DNA from: Komarekiella delphini-convector SJRDD-AB1
GTDB taxonomy: Bacteria > Cyanobacteriota > Cyanobacteriia > Cyanobacteriales > Nostocaceae
Assembly (NCBI RefSeq): GCF_014831675.1
Contig: NZ_VJXY01000002.1
Location: forward strand, 1-64,000
Length of the DNA: 64,000 nt
Direction of reading: 5' to 3'
A model generated the notes under the pieces. The model was not told the DNA's origin and did no database searches. It saw only the letters and a program-made list of their open reading frames with translations. How positions within the stretch are numbered: position 1 is the stretch's first letter; every line of letters starts with the position of its first letter. A program made the translations under genes and the position numbers. Of the stretch, positions 17,229 through 25,790 are shown in pieces.

Positions 17229-18647
17229 CTACTCCCTATTATCAAACCACCAAGGGTCGCTAGTAGAATTAGTTTTAATTAAAATAGCTTTTTTCCGCAT
17301 GAAACGTTTAATCGCTGCTGCACCCATGCGTGACCCTCCCATCCCGGAGAATTTGAAGGCATTTTTCTCTCCCTCGTGCATGATGGCAGTGAGTGCGGCA
17401 TCGTTGATACTGATAGCACCTGCATCTAGTTGGTGAGCAATTGCTAAGGCTTCTGCTTCTGAGGCAAACACCGCAGCACTTAGTCCATAAATTGAGTCGT
17501 TTGCTAAATACACTGCTTCTTCGACTGTGGCAAAAGGCATCACTGGCATAATTGGGCCAAAAGTCTCTTCAGTCATTACTTTCATGGAATGGTTGACTTG
17601 AGTGAGAACTGTGGGACTGCACCACCAACCGCCGCCTAGGTTTTCAATTTCACCACCAGAGTGAATTACTGCTCCTTTTTCTACCGCATCTAGAAGATGG
17701 TCACTAATAATTGCTGCCTGTTTTTCGGCAATGATGGGGCCAATTTCTCCAGTTTCAACTGTGGGGTATGCTAGCTGAAGCCGAGAGGCTTTGGCTATTA
17801 GTTGATGCACAAACTTTTCAAATATAGATTCAGCAACGTAAATCCGCTCAATTGATAAGCATGACTGCCCTGTGTTGACGACTGAACCCCATAAAATCGC
17901 TGAGGTTGCTAATTCTAAATCGGCTGATTCTAAGACGATCGCAGGATCTTTTCCTCCTAATTCCAAAAAAGCTGGAATAAACCGTTTAGCAGCAGCTTCA
18001 GCCACCTTCCGTCCCGTTGCCACGCTACCTGTAAAGCACACTAAGTCTACACATTCAATCAGAGCAGCTCCAGTTTCACCCGCTCCCTCAACAAAATTTA
18101 ATACGTCGCGCAATTTAGGGATGGCATTGAGTGCTGTAATCAGCGGTGCTACGAAGCGGGGAGCTATCTCACTAGGTTTGACAACAACTGCACAACCCGC
18201 CAATAATGCCGGAATGGTATCAATTGTTGATAGCAATAGCGGGAAGTTCCACGGGCTAATTATTCCAACTAGAGGGTAAGGAACTGAAGTTTGTTGCAAT
18301 GCGATAAACGGGATGGCTGTATTTCTGGCAAACTCTTGTAGCAAATCTGGTGCTAACCCACACCAGCGGTCAATGCTAGCGAGGAAGGAGTCTATTTCTA
18401 ATACTGAGACTGACAATCTTCCTGTATCATTTACCAAAGCTTCTGTCAAGCGATCGCGTCCCGATAATATGGCTTGCTTCCACTGCTGTAAGGCTTCAAT
18501 TCTCCCCTCTAGACCCAACTGCTGCCAGCGAACTTGCGCCCTCCGTGTACGGTTACATTGCTGTGCCAGCAGCTTTGGAGGCGGGGGTAAAATCACGTAA
18601 TCAAATTTGCCAGTCCGGGGGTTGCGAACTTCTATTGGTTTTGTCAT
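17229..18647 (-). CDS. NAD(P)+-dependent aldehyde dehydrogenase
   Basis: The 472-aa protein is a full-length ALDH. Landmarks are SPWNFP (Asn134, oxyanion hole), KPSEIAP (cofactor), FTGSVATGRKV (Rossmann turn), ELGGKDP with general base Glu229, and GQSC with nucleophile Cys263. It oxidises an aldehyde to its carboxylic acid with NAD(P)+. The MTKP start codon lies in a run of AAATGAC-type heptamers, so no classical ribosome-binding site is present. The nitrilase-fold gene ends upstream on the same strand about 49 bases away, suggesting a two-gene operon. The substrate is unassigned. Confidence 0.9.
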   Translation of the reverse strand: MTKPIEVRNPRTGKFDYVILPPPPKLLAQQCNRTRRAQVRWQQLGLEGRIEALQQWKQAILSGRDRLTEALVNDTGRLSVSVLEIDSFLASIDRWCGLAPDLLQEFARNTAIPFIALQQTSVPYPLVGIISPWNFPLLLSTIDTIPALLAGCAVVVKPSEIAPRFVAPLITALNAIPKLRDVLNFVEGAGETGAALIECVDLVCFTGSVATGRKVAEAAAKRFIPAFLELGGKDPAIVLESADLELATSAILWGSVVNTGQSCLSIERIYVAESIFEKFVHQLIAKASRLQLAYPTVETGEIGPIIAEKQAAIISDHLLDAVEKGAVIHSGGEIENLGGGWWCSPTVLTQVNHSMKVMTEETFGPIMPVMPFATVEEAVYLANDSIYGLSAAVFASEAEALAIAHQLDAGAISINDAALTAIMHEGEKNAFKFSGMGGSRMGAAAIKRFMRKKAILIKTNSTSDPWWFDNRE

Positions 18648-18696
18648 TTGTCACTTGTCATTTATCATTACTCCCAATGGTCTATTCCCCTTTTGG

Positions 18697-19740
18697 TCAA
18701 ATTATCCCCAGCTTGGCTAAGCGCTCGATGGTTGTTTGCTGCGTTTGAATGAAGTGTTTGCGATCTACTTCTGCCTCTAGCATAGTATTAGCGGGGTAGA
18801 AGTGTGACTGGTTGTAACTTTGTGCGTATAGTTCAAAGCGCTGGCGTGAAAGTAAATTATTTAACCCCGTTCGACGGCGATCGCGGCGTAAAGCAGCTAG
18901 ATCAATCTCTGCAAAAGCTGCCATACTCTCGCCTGCACCTGTCTGGGCTAAGACTATTCCTCGATGGTCAATGATTTGAGAACCACCATCTACAGAAGCA
19001 CTGGGGATAGAACTATTAACTATACCTGCGGTATTTGTTGAGACTACGTATGCCATATTCTCCACGGCACGAGTGATTTTTGCCGCGTCTTTAGGCGTGA
19101 GATTTCTGCTATACACTTCCGAAGTGGAATGTAAAAAAATCTCTGCCCCACGCATTACTAAACACCGTGCCACTTCTGGATATAAAATTTCTTCTGATGC
19201 TAAAGCTGCTAAATTTCCAATTTTAGTTTTGGCAACGGGGAAAACTCCTTCTAAACCATAGCAGTCAAGATATTTATCCCAGACATCATGTGGTGTGGGA
19301 GCAAATAAAGAATTTAGCCGCCGATACCGCAACACAATTGAGCCAGATGGGTCAATGACAAAACTGGTTTGGAAGTATAATCCCACAAAATTAGGGTCAA
19401 GTTCGTAGGCATTCCCAGCTAAAAATATCTGATGTTTTTGGGCAATTTTACCAAGTGCTTCGTACTCAGCACCAGCCATCTCTAAACAGGCTTTTTCTGC
19501 CCACGCCGTTAGAGACTCACCCATCGGAAAACCTGTGAGGAAATATTCTGGCAATACAATTAAACGACAATCAAAGCCAATAAACGCAATACTAGCAGCA
19601 ATTTGTGGCGCTAAGCGGTGGATAGAGTCTTGGATAAGCGATCGCGCTTCAGTGCGATCGCGTGCTTGATTGACTGCATGACACGTAACTTGGAGTGCCA
19701 AAGCACGAAATGAGTCAAGATTATCAGTGTTGTCTGCCAT
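18697..19740 (-). CDS. nitrilase-superfamily protein lacking catalytic Cys and Lys
   Basis: The 347-aa protein has the carbon-nitrogen hydrolase fold. Glu65 in LIVLPEYFLTG matches the catalytic Glu. The catalytic-Lys position (YRK in relatives) reads YRR at residues 139-141. The nucleophile segment, normally C-x-D/E-x-x-F/Y-P-E, reads SEEILYPEVAR, placing Ser182 where Cys is expected. Cys193 lies further along the same helix. The protein therefore looks non-hydrolytic or uses altered chemistry, although fold, length and reading frame are intact. It precedes the aldehyde dehydrogenase on the same strand. Classical relatives hydrolyse nitriles, amides or N-carbamoyl amino acids. Confidence 0.8.
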   Translation of the reverse strand: MADNTDNLDSFRALALQVTCHAVNQARDRTEARSLIQDSIHRLAPQIAASIAFIGFDCRLIVLPEYFLTGFPMGESLTAWAEKACLEMAGAEYEALGKIAQKHQIFLAGNAYELDPNFVGLYFQTSFVIDPSGSIVLRYRRLNSLFAPTPHDVWDKYLDCYGLEGVFPVAKTKIGNLAALASEEILYPEVARCLVMRGAEIFLHSTSEVYSRNLTPKDAAKITRAVENMAYVVSTNTAGIVNSSIPSASVDGGSQIIDHRGIVLAQTGAGESMAAFAEIDLAALRRDRRRTGLNNLLSRQRFELYAQSYNQSHFYPANTMLEAEVDRKHFIQTQQTTIERLAKLGII

Positions 19741-19893
19741 GCTGTATCCAAATCCTACTACTAATTCATAGGATACGATTTCTGCTTGACAGCGATCGCG
19801 CTAGGAGTTCATCAACCCCAAAATAATCGGTATAGGCCGGGAAAAATGGAAAGACGCACAAGCGTTGCAGGTGAGAATATAAAAGGGGGTGAA

Positions 19894-20070
19894 ATGGAAC
19901 CAACGTCGGCACAGTTAAAAGCACTTTATCAAAGATGTGTAAGAGCGAGTAACTTGCTTCAACCAATCAACCTAGTGAGGCTTGATAGTCGCACTAATCG
20001 AATAGTCATGTTAATTGGCGAGACGATACAAATAGAGATACTTGAGAATGGGGAGGTGATAATCGAATGA
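19894..20070 (+). CDS. small DUF6888-like protein, 58 aa
   Basis: The start at ATG 19894 is set by an AAGGGGGTGAA ribosome-binding site; a longer in-frame extension to 19786 lacks support. The product (MEPTSAQLKALYQRCVRASN, then INLVRLDSRTNRIVMLIGE) resembles the short cyanobacterial DUF6888 proteins. Its TGA stop overlaps the next ATG (ATGA), so the two small genes are translationally coupled. DUF6888 and DUF6887-like genes are commonly adjacent and multicopy. Their function is not known to me; a toxin-antitoxin-like pair is one possibility. Confidence 0.55.
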   Translation: MEPTSAQLKALYQRCVRASNLLQPINLVRLDSRTNRIVMLIGETIQIEILENGEVIIE

Positions 20071-20255
20071 CTAGCCCAAGCTACCAAGCAATGACTGAGC
20101 AGGAATTGCGTGACTACGTTAGACGCAATCCTCAAGATGAAGATGCTTTTCAGTACTATCTAAGCATTATTCGCTCTCGTCCTGGTGTGCTATGCACAAC
20201 AGATGAAGAAGCGGACGCAGAAATGCAAAGACGAGTTAATCAGCAAGCTAGTTAA
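20067..20255 (+). CDS. small DUF6887-like protein, 62 aa
   Basis: The protein begins MTSPSYQAMTEQELRDYV and is acidic and helical, with DEDAFQYYLSII and a hydrophilic C-terminal helix. The MT-x-M-T-x-x-ELR-x-Y-V pattern is typical of short cyanobacterial DUF6887-type proteins paired with DUF6888. It overlaps the upstream gene by four bases. A strong hairpin follows 22 bases after its stop, closing the bicistronic unit. Confidence 0.55.
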   Translation: MTSPSYQAMTEQELRDYVRRNPQDEDAFQYYLSIIRSRPGVLCTTDEEADAEMQRRVNQQAS

Positions 20256-20277
20256 AACCAATTGCAACCAATTAAAT

Positions 20278-20304
20278 AGGCACTGTGCTGTTAACACAGT
20301 GCCT
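20278..20304 (+). terminator. hairpin terminator after the small gene pair
   Basis: A perfect 10-bp stem AGGCACTGTG / CACAGTGCCT encloses a 7-base loop, 22 bases after the 62-aa gene. The downstream T-tract is weak (CTTGTCC), so termination efficiency is uncertain. Confidence 0.6.
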
Positions 20305-20351
20305 CTTGTCCAAATGTAGTAAAAGTTAATCCAAATCCTTGAAAAAGTGTC

Positions 20352-20534
20352 ATGGCAAGCAGCACGACGCTTTTATTTTGCCACAATAAAGATGCAGCGA
20401 ACTATGCAAGAGGTCTAGAAAACTGGGGACAGGTCGCATTTGAAACGGAGACTGTCACAAATTCATTTGGGGCAAGCAATTCAGTCAAATATGCCCTGCT
20501 GACGTACGATAGATATAGACAGGATGTAGTTTAA
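20352..20534 (+). CDS. small hypothetical protein, 60 aa
   Basis: The product (MASSTTLLFCHNKDAANYAR, then FETETVTNSFGASNSVKYAL) has a plausible alpha/beta composition but no recognised family. No strong ribosome-binding site is seen. It lies 18 bases upstream of the DUF697 GTPase and may be co-transcribed with it. Confidence 0.4.
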   Translation: MASSTTLLFCHNKDAANYARGLENWGQVAFETETVTNSFGASNSVKYALLTYDRYRQDVV

Positions 20535-20552
20535 ATTCTATCTACCGTTTTG

Positions 20553-21974
20553 ATGGGAATGACTGAGCAACGTGATCCTGACTCGCCGTCAGATAATTCT
20601 CAGCAATTCAGTGAATCAAACGACAGTCGCATCAAGTCAAGCCAGCCAGGGGTTCCCCCCGTTGAGCGGACTGGCGCGGGAAATCCCCCCACAGCGCTGT
20701 CTCCTGATACTGTGACAACTAAGTCTGGTAATGATTCCTGGACAAATCGTATTACTGGTGTCTGGAACAAGGCAACAGCACGCATGACGCAACTTTTACC
20801 CGTAGAACAACTAGCACAGACTGTTGTTGAATGGTTTAGCGTTAGCGAAGCTCAAGTTGCAGAGATTTTAGAAAAAGTTCGCGCCGAACTGCCAACTACT
20901 GAAGCTCTTTTGATTGGTAAGCCCCAAGCCGGAAAAAGTTCAATTGTGAGAGGGCTGACGGGAGTTTCTGCCGAGATTGTGGGTCAGGGATTTCGCCCCC
21001 ACACACAAAATACACAGCGCTATGCTTATCCTTCCAATGACCTGCCGTTACTGATTTTTACTGATACGGTGGGGCTGGGAGATGTAAATCAGAATACTCA
21101 AGCAATCATTCAGGAGTTAATTGGCGATCTGCAACAGGAAAGTCGCCGCGCCAGAGTTCTGATTTTGACTGTCAAAATTAATGATTTTGCAACGGACACG
21201 CTGCGACAAATTGCTCAGCAGCTACGTCAGCAGTATCCAGATATTCCCTGTCTGCTAGTAGTTACCTGTTTACATGAAGTTTATCCCCCCAGTACTGCTG
21301 ATCATCCTGCCTATCCGCCAGATTATCAGGAAGTCAATCGCGCATTTGCCGCAATGCAGCAAACTTTTGCAAAACTGTGCGATCGCTTTGTAATGATTGA
21401 CTTCACCTTGGAAGAAGACGGCTACACTCCAGTATTTTATGGCTTAGAAGCCCTGAGAGATGCTTTAGCAGAACTGCTTCCAGAAGCAGAAGCTAAGGCA
21501 ATGTATCAGTTATTGGATCAGGAGGAAGTTGGTGAGCAAATTGGCAATCTTTACCGAGATGCTGGACGCCGTTACATTTTGCCATTTGCGATCATGTCCG
21601 CAACCCTTGCAGCTGTACCATTGCCATTTGCCACAATGCCGGTTCTGACTGCTTTGCAAGTATCAATGGTAGGTTTACTGGGAAAATTGTATGGGCAAAC
21701 GCTAACCCCATCTCAAGCTGGGGGTATTGTCAGTGCGATCGCAGGCGGTTTCTTAGCACAAGCGATCGCACGGGAGTTAATCAAATTCGTGCCTGGTTTT
21801 GGCAGCGCGATCGCCGCTTCTTGGGCAGCTGCTTATACTTGGTCATTAGGTGAAGCAGCTTGCGTTTACTTCGGTGATTTAATGGGAGGTAAAAAACCCG
21901 ATCCCCAGAAAATTCAGTCTGTAATGCAAGAAGCATTTAAGACGGCGCAAGAACGTTTTAACAGTAAACAGTAA
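20553..21974 (+). CDS. GTPase-like protein with C-terminal DUF697 membrane domain
   Basis: About 473 aa. A disordered, Ser/Pro-rich N terminus (about 70 aa) precedes a P-loop GTPase domain: G1 is GKPQAGKSS, G3 is DTVGLGD. The G4 position (LLVVTCLHE) lacks the NKxD guanine motif, so nucleotide specificity is uncertain. The C-terminal third (YILPFAIMSATLAAVPLPF, then GGIVSAIAGGFLAQ, then FVPGFGSAIAASWAAAYTW) is a hydrophobic DUF697 domain, predicted membrane-associated. Such proteins are poorly characterised and may act in envelope or stress responses. The last codons and TAA stop (NSKQ) lie inside a CAGTAAA heptamer array, so the C terminus may have been reset by the repeat. Confidence 0.8.
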   Translation: MGMTEQRDPDSPSDNSQQFSESNDSRIKSSQPGVPPVERTGAGNPPTALSPDTVTTKSGNDSWTNRITGVWNKATARMTQLLPVEQLAQTVVEWFSVSEAQVAEILEKVRAELPTTEALLIGKPQAGKSSIVRGLTGVSAEIVGQGFRPHTQNTQRYAYPSNDLPLLIFTDTVGLGDVNQNTQAIIQELIGDLQQESRRARVLILTVKINDFATDTLRQIAQQLRQQYPDIPCLLVVTCLHEVYPPSTADHPAYPPDYQEVNRAFAAMQQTFAKLCDRFVMIDFTLEEDGYTPVFYGLEALRDALAELLPEAEAKAMYQLLDQEEVGEQIGNLYRDAGRRYILPFAIMSATLAAVPLPFATMPVLTALQVSMVGLLGKLYGQTLTPSQAGGIVSAIAGGFLAQAIARELIKFVPGFGSAIAASWAAAYTWSLGEAACVYFGDLMGGKKPDPQKIQSVMQEAFKTAQERFNSKQ

Positions 21975-22140
21975 ACAGTAAACAGTTATCAAGGCTTATG
22001 GTGGGGGATTTAAACCTGCTAGATAGTGCCTGTCACTAATCGGCTTTGGGTTATTAGTTTTCAGTTGGAAGTACTTGCCCCCTCAGTGGTTCTCCTTAAA
22101 CCCAATTATGTTTACTGTTTACCGTTTACTGTTTACTGTT
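21960..22140. repeat. inverted-array repeat cassette, copy A
   Basis: A left array of CAGTAAA units (21960-21987) and a right array of inverted TTTACTG units (22110-22140) flank a core. The core (about 21999-22109) includes CTAATCGGCTTTGGGTTATT and TTAAACCCAATTATG. The core is nearly repeated at 62154-62263. The arrays can pair as a long stem. The GTPase stop codon lies in the left array. Confidence 0.85.
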
Positions 22141-22230
22141 AAAGTTTGTAGTCAGGACTTTAGTCCTTGATTTTTTAAGCACTAAGGTGCTTACTACGAA
22201 CCTCTCAAAACTTTTGCAACAGACTACTAG
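22139..22230. repeat. dispersed repeat with AGGACTTTAGTCCT dyad, copy 2
   Basis: It contains CAGGACTTTAGTCCTTGA, then GCACTAAGGTGCTTACTACG, and ends in CTTTTGCAACAGACTACTAG. It is almost identical to 26477-26560. The two copies bracket the secreted-protein and nSTAND genes. Confidence 0.85.
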
Positions 22231-22236
22231 AAGTTG

Positions 22237-23514
22237 TTATGGGCTACCAACACCAGGTGTAGTTTGACTACCACCTCCACCACCTCCACCACCTCCACCA
22301 CGAGGAAAGATGATATCGATAACAGGGCCAGTACCATTATCTGTAGGTCGCTCAGGAGATTTACAGAAACCTGAGCGGTAACTTTGCAGTTCTCCTGTGA
22401 CTTCCTGTGGCCAGTTGGCAGTGTTTAAAAACTCCTGAACAGGCTGCGATTTAAATATGCGATCGCAGTCTAGCGGCGTCGGTTTATTTTCCCCTAGACT
22501 ATATCTGAACCCTTTGTTTACTTTGAATCCGCTTGTTCTTCCAACCGAAACAATATTCACAGATCCAACCAAAACATTAATTTCTACATTGCCACCATTA
22601 TCATTAGTTTGGATTAAGGTCAGCTCATCGTTAGAAGGTGAAACAATTACTTCGTTTGGGTGGTAAATACTAGCTGCACAGTTAATACCTTTGACAGCTT
22701 GAGACATCTGCGTTATTTCTAAAAGCAATCTGTCTATCAGCGAACCATTGCCTTGACGAGTACGTGCGGAAATCACAGAACTTTGATTACTACCACACTG
22801 CATCGACACTGCTAAATTAGGATCATTTACACTCCAATCGCCTAAGCTTGCTACTAAACATTTACTACCTGTAGTTTCTTCACATTTTTGGCTAGCTTCC
22901 TGGCAAGCAGTTTCTAATGAAGGTAAACCTGCTGAGGTTATCCATTGATCTATTTTTGAGGTCGTTACCGTACTACAGTAATACTTAACTAAGTTAGAAA
23001 CAGCTTGAGCTTGTCGGAGATTTTTAGAAGCTGTGGCACTGTGGGTATTCTTAGAGGCTAAAGATGGAACTTTGGAACTGTGCAACTGAGATGCAACTGG
23101 TACTACCCATAATCCATGACTACATGAACCACCTTGCTTTCGCCAACCAAAGTAAACAGAACCACTCACCTTACAAGGAAATGTGTAAACAGAGCTGACA
23201 GGAGCAGGGCCAGCTTGTACTAACGCTCCAATTTTGTTATGCGTTGGGTTTGGAAGACTAAGCCGTGATAGGGATTTCTTAGAGCCAGGAACTCCCACAG
23301 CATCTTTATACTGTTGCATTCGCTGCCCTGGTTTAGCCACCATAGAATCTGTAGCACCCAGAAGCAGCCTGACTCCAGGATCGGATGCATAGTGAATCAC
23401 CGCAGTTTTAGGAACTTCAGCAGAACTAGTGGTAAAAGTTGCCAAAATATATAAAGGAACTATTAACGTTGCTGTAGCTGACTTTAGCTGAGTTAAATTA
23501 TTGGTTTTGTTCAT
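22237..23514 (-). CDS. secreted Gly-rich protein with FecR-like segment
   Basis: The 425-aa protein starts with a signal peptide (hydrophobic TATLIVPLYILATFTTSS ending near residue 32). The middle contains Cys pairs (FPCKVSGSVYFGWRKQGGSC, then YYCSTV, then CQEASQKCEETTGSKC) suggesting disulfides. Near residues 300-350 a beta pattern (NDNGGNVEINVLVGSVNIVS, then GFKVNKGFRYSLG) resembles FecR-type domains. It ends with a run of ten glycines and a short tail. It is exported and probably periplasmic or extracellular. The function is unknown. It lies downstream of the nSTAND gene on the same strand with a 107-bp gap. Confidence 0.65.
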   Translation of the reverse strand: MNKTNNLTQLKSATATLIVPLYILATFTTSSAEVPKTAVIHYASDPGVRLLLGATDSMVAKPGQRMQQYKDAVGVPGSKKSLSRLSLPNPTHNKIGALVQAGPAPVSSVYTFPCKVSGSVYFGWRKQGGSCSHGLWVVPVASQLHSSKVPSLASKNTHSATASKNLRQAQAVSNLVKYYCSTVTTSKIDQWITSAGLPSLETACQEASQKCEETTGSKCLVASLGDWSVNDPNLAVSMQCGSNQSSVISARTRQGNGSLIDRLLLEITQMSQAVKGINCAASIYHPNEVIVSPSNDELTLIQTNDNGGNVEINVLVGSVNIVSVGRTSGFKVNKGFRYSLGENKPTPLDCDRIFKSQPVQEFLNTANWPQEVTGELQSYRSGFCKSPERPTDNGTGPVIDIIFPRGGGGGGGGGGSQTTPGVGSP

Positions 23515-23621
23515 ACTATTTTGTTGCTGATATGGTAAATAAAACAGTTTTCTTATAGATTTTTTAATTGCAGTTGATTGAGAATTAATTACTATGTTTA
23601 GTTATTAAACTAACAGAAAAA

Positions 23622-25790
23622 TTATATTTTTTCAGAGCAAAAGTCAATCCGTTTTATTGCATAATCATAGGGGAATTCAAAGATTGCTGTTGTTAAAGTT
23701 TCTTTACCTATCTGTGTGCAGTTTGGAGCTTCATAGTGAGAGTCTTTTCCATACCAATCACAATAGTTATTGGTATGCTTAAGCCATTTTTGTCTGATTT
23801 CAATTAAAGTTTTGCAAGGGATTAAATCCGCTTCATCTTGATTATCAAGTCTACGATTGTTGTTCAGATCCGCCCCTGCTCCAATATTTTCTGACATTAA
23901 AATGTCATAAGTTTTTTTGACTGCCTTATCATAATGACCATTGTTTAACTCATCCTCAAGATTTTTAAATAGCTTTGCTTTAATCACCTGTGCCAAAGCT
24001 TCTTCGGAGGCATCTGATAATTTTTGGATTTTTAATTTTTCTTCTGGATTGTCTTTGAAGTTCCTAATAAGCTTGATAGTTTCTGCTCTTACCCGTCGGT
24101 AGTAAGGCAAGGATTCCTCTATATTTCCTTCATTTTTAAGCCTATCTGCTTCTTTCAAGAAATCAGGTAAGGAGTTGAGAATTTTTGTTGTATCTGTGCT
24201 AAGGAAAACAGCTTCAATAATTTGTTTAGACTGCTGCTGCTGCCAGCCAAAAGCTATTCCACCTGCTGCAATGATTGCAGAGAAAGCGATCGCAATTGCT
24301 ATTTTCCGTCTTTGCATGCGATCGCGCAAACCAACACTAGCATCAATAAACTGATTTGCAGCAGGACTAAACCCACCCAAAACTTGATTAAATGTAGAGT
24401 CTTTTCGCAGTTCTAAAACTTGCTCTAATTTTGAACCACCCCACAATTCATCTTCTGCTTTTTTTGCTTGCCAGTGGGCGACATCGTCATTGAGTCTATT
24501 ACGTAAAGCTATAGCTTGACGATTTTCTCTAATCCAAATATTTAAATTAGTCCAAGAAGTAAGCAGTATTTCATGAGTAATTTCTACTGTAGATTTTTGA
24601 GATTTTAATTGAATGTTGCTAATCAATAAATTCTCATTAATCAATTTTATCAGTACATTTTGTTCAAGTTCATTGCTGAACTCTGACATCAATGCCCTTC
24701 TGCGGACTGGCTTCCATTCAGTACCAGATTCAGAATCTTTACCTATATCAACCAGTTTCAAAAAAATGCTCTGAGTCGCTAACTTCTCCTGTTCGAGTAA
24801 CGCCTCATAAATGGAATCTACCCGTTGTTGCAAAGCCCCTCTCACACCACCCAACTGACGGTAGGTACTAGTATTCAATGTGCGGTCTTGGATACTACCA
24901 TTTGTTAATTCTGTTTCCCAAATTAAATTTAAAGTGTACTGTAATAAAGGTAAGTAACCTGCTTGTCCCTGAATATCCTTAATGATTTCTCCAACTAAAC
25001 CAGTTTCAAATACTACACCATGATGTGCCGCAGGTTGTTCAATAGCTAATCGCAGCTCATCGGCTTGCATTTCTGCAATGAGTGGACGATGTTTCTCTGT
25101 AGCTTTCACAAACTGAGGATAAGGGCTTAACCTATCAAGAAAATCAGCCCGCATCGTTGCCACAATTTTGACGCCTGGGTAGTTATTTTTACTCAATTTC
25201 ACTAAGCTAGCAATAAACTGAGCGCACTTTTGAGGCTGAGTAGTAGTAAATAATTCCTCAAACTGATCAATCAAAATGAACCAATAAGAATCAGGCTGCT
25301 TTAACCTCGTTACTACTTGAGTTAAAGTATCAGTTTTTGCTTCAAGGGCAATTTGAGCTTCAGATTGTCTATATTTACTGCGTAAGCTGGTATAAAAAGA
25401 TTCAAATGGGTCAACATCTGGAGTAAACGTTAGGTGTACTAACTGTGACCCTTTTTTTTCTAGTAGCCAAGGAATCAGCCCCGCACGCACAACTGATGAT
25501 TTACCACTACCACTAGCACCTAAAAGTAAAATTAGGTTGGTGTGTTCTAGTTCATTTACCAAACCCGTGAGAAATTGGTCACGTCCAAAAAATAAGTCTT
25601 TATCTTCTGGCTCAAATGTCTTTAAGCTTCTGTAGGGTGAAGTTTCTCTAAATTGGCGGGTTTTAATCTCGTCAACAGAGATTTGTAGAATCTGAGTTTG
25701 GTTAAAGGTGACAACGTTACTGTCACCAATTGAAACGTTACTGATATTTTGGCTAGCTTCGTTCTGGCGATCAGGAAATTCTCCACTCAT
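23622..25790 (-). CDS. nSTAND1-type NTPase with N-terminal amyloid-like motif and membrane-anchored tail
   Basis: The 722-aa protein (start ATG 25790, overlapping the upstream stop as ATGA) has these parts in order. Residues 13-33 form a Gly/Asn-rich motif (SQNI, then IGDSN, then FNQTQ). The nSTAND1 domain follows, with SPYRSLKTFEPEDKDLFFGR, Walker A GASGSGKSS (91-99), Walker B ILIDQFEE (172-179) and ATMRADFLDRL. One predicted transmembrane helix lies near residues 490-512 (IAIAIAFSAIIAAGGIAF). A roughly 205-residue tail follows, with helical repeats and an EF-hand-like segment (ADLNNNRRLDNQDEADL). STAND NTPases are signal-transducing switches in conflict and programmed-death systems. No WD40 or TPR sensor is recognised; the tail may be the sensor. 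It shares the N-terminal motif with the upstream gene. Confidence 0.85.
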   Translation of the reverse strand: MSGEFPDRQNEASQNISNVSIGDSNVVTFNQTQILQISVDEIKTRQFRETSPYRSLKTFEPEDKDLFFGRDQFLTGLVNELEHTNLILLLGASGSGKSSVVRAGLIPWLLEKKGSQLVHLTFTPDVDPFESFYTSLRSKYRQSEAQIALEAKTDTLTQVVTRLKQPDSYWFILIDQFEELFTTTQPQKCAQFIASLVKLSKNNYPGVKIVATMRADFLDRLSPYPQFVKATEKHRPLIAEMQADELRLAIEQPAAHHGVVFETGLVGEIIKDIQGQAGYLPLLQYTLNLIWETELTNGSIQDRTLNTSTYRQLGGVRGALQQRVDSIYEALLEQEKLATQSIFLKLVDIGKDSESGTEWKPVRRRALMSEFSNELEQNVLIKLINENLLISNIQLKSQKSTVEITHEILLTSWTNLNIWIRENRQAIALRNRLNDDVAHWQAKKAEDELWGGSKLEQVLELRKDSTFNQVLGGFSPAANQFIDASVGLRDRMQRRKIAIAIAFSAIIAAGGIAFGWQQQQSKQIIEAVFLSTDTTKILNSLPDFLKEADRLKNEGNIEESLPYYRRVRAETIKLIRNFKDNPEEKLKIQKLSDASEEALAQVIKAKLFKNLEDELNNGHYDKAVKKTYDILMSENIGAGADLNNNRRLDNQDEADLIPCKTLIEIRQKWLKHTNNYCDWYGKDSHYEAPNCTQIGKETLTTAIFEFPYDYAIKRIDFCSEKI

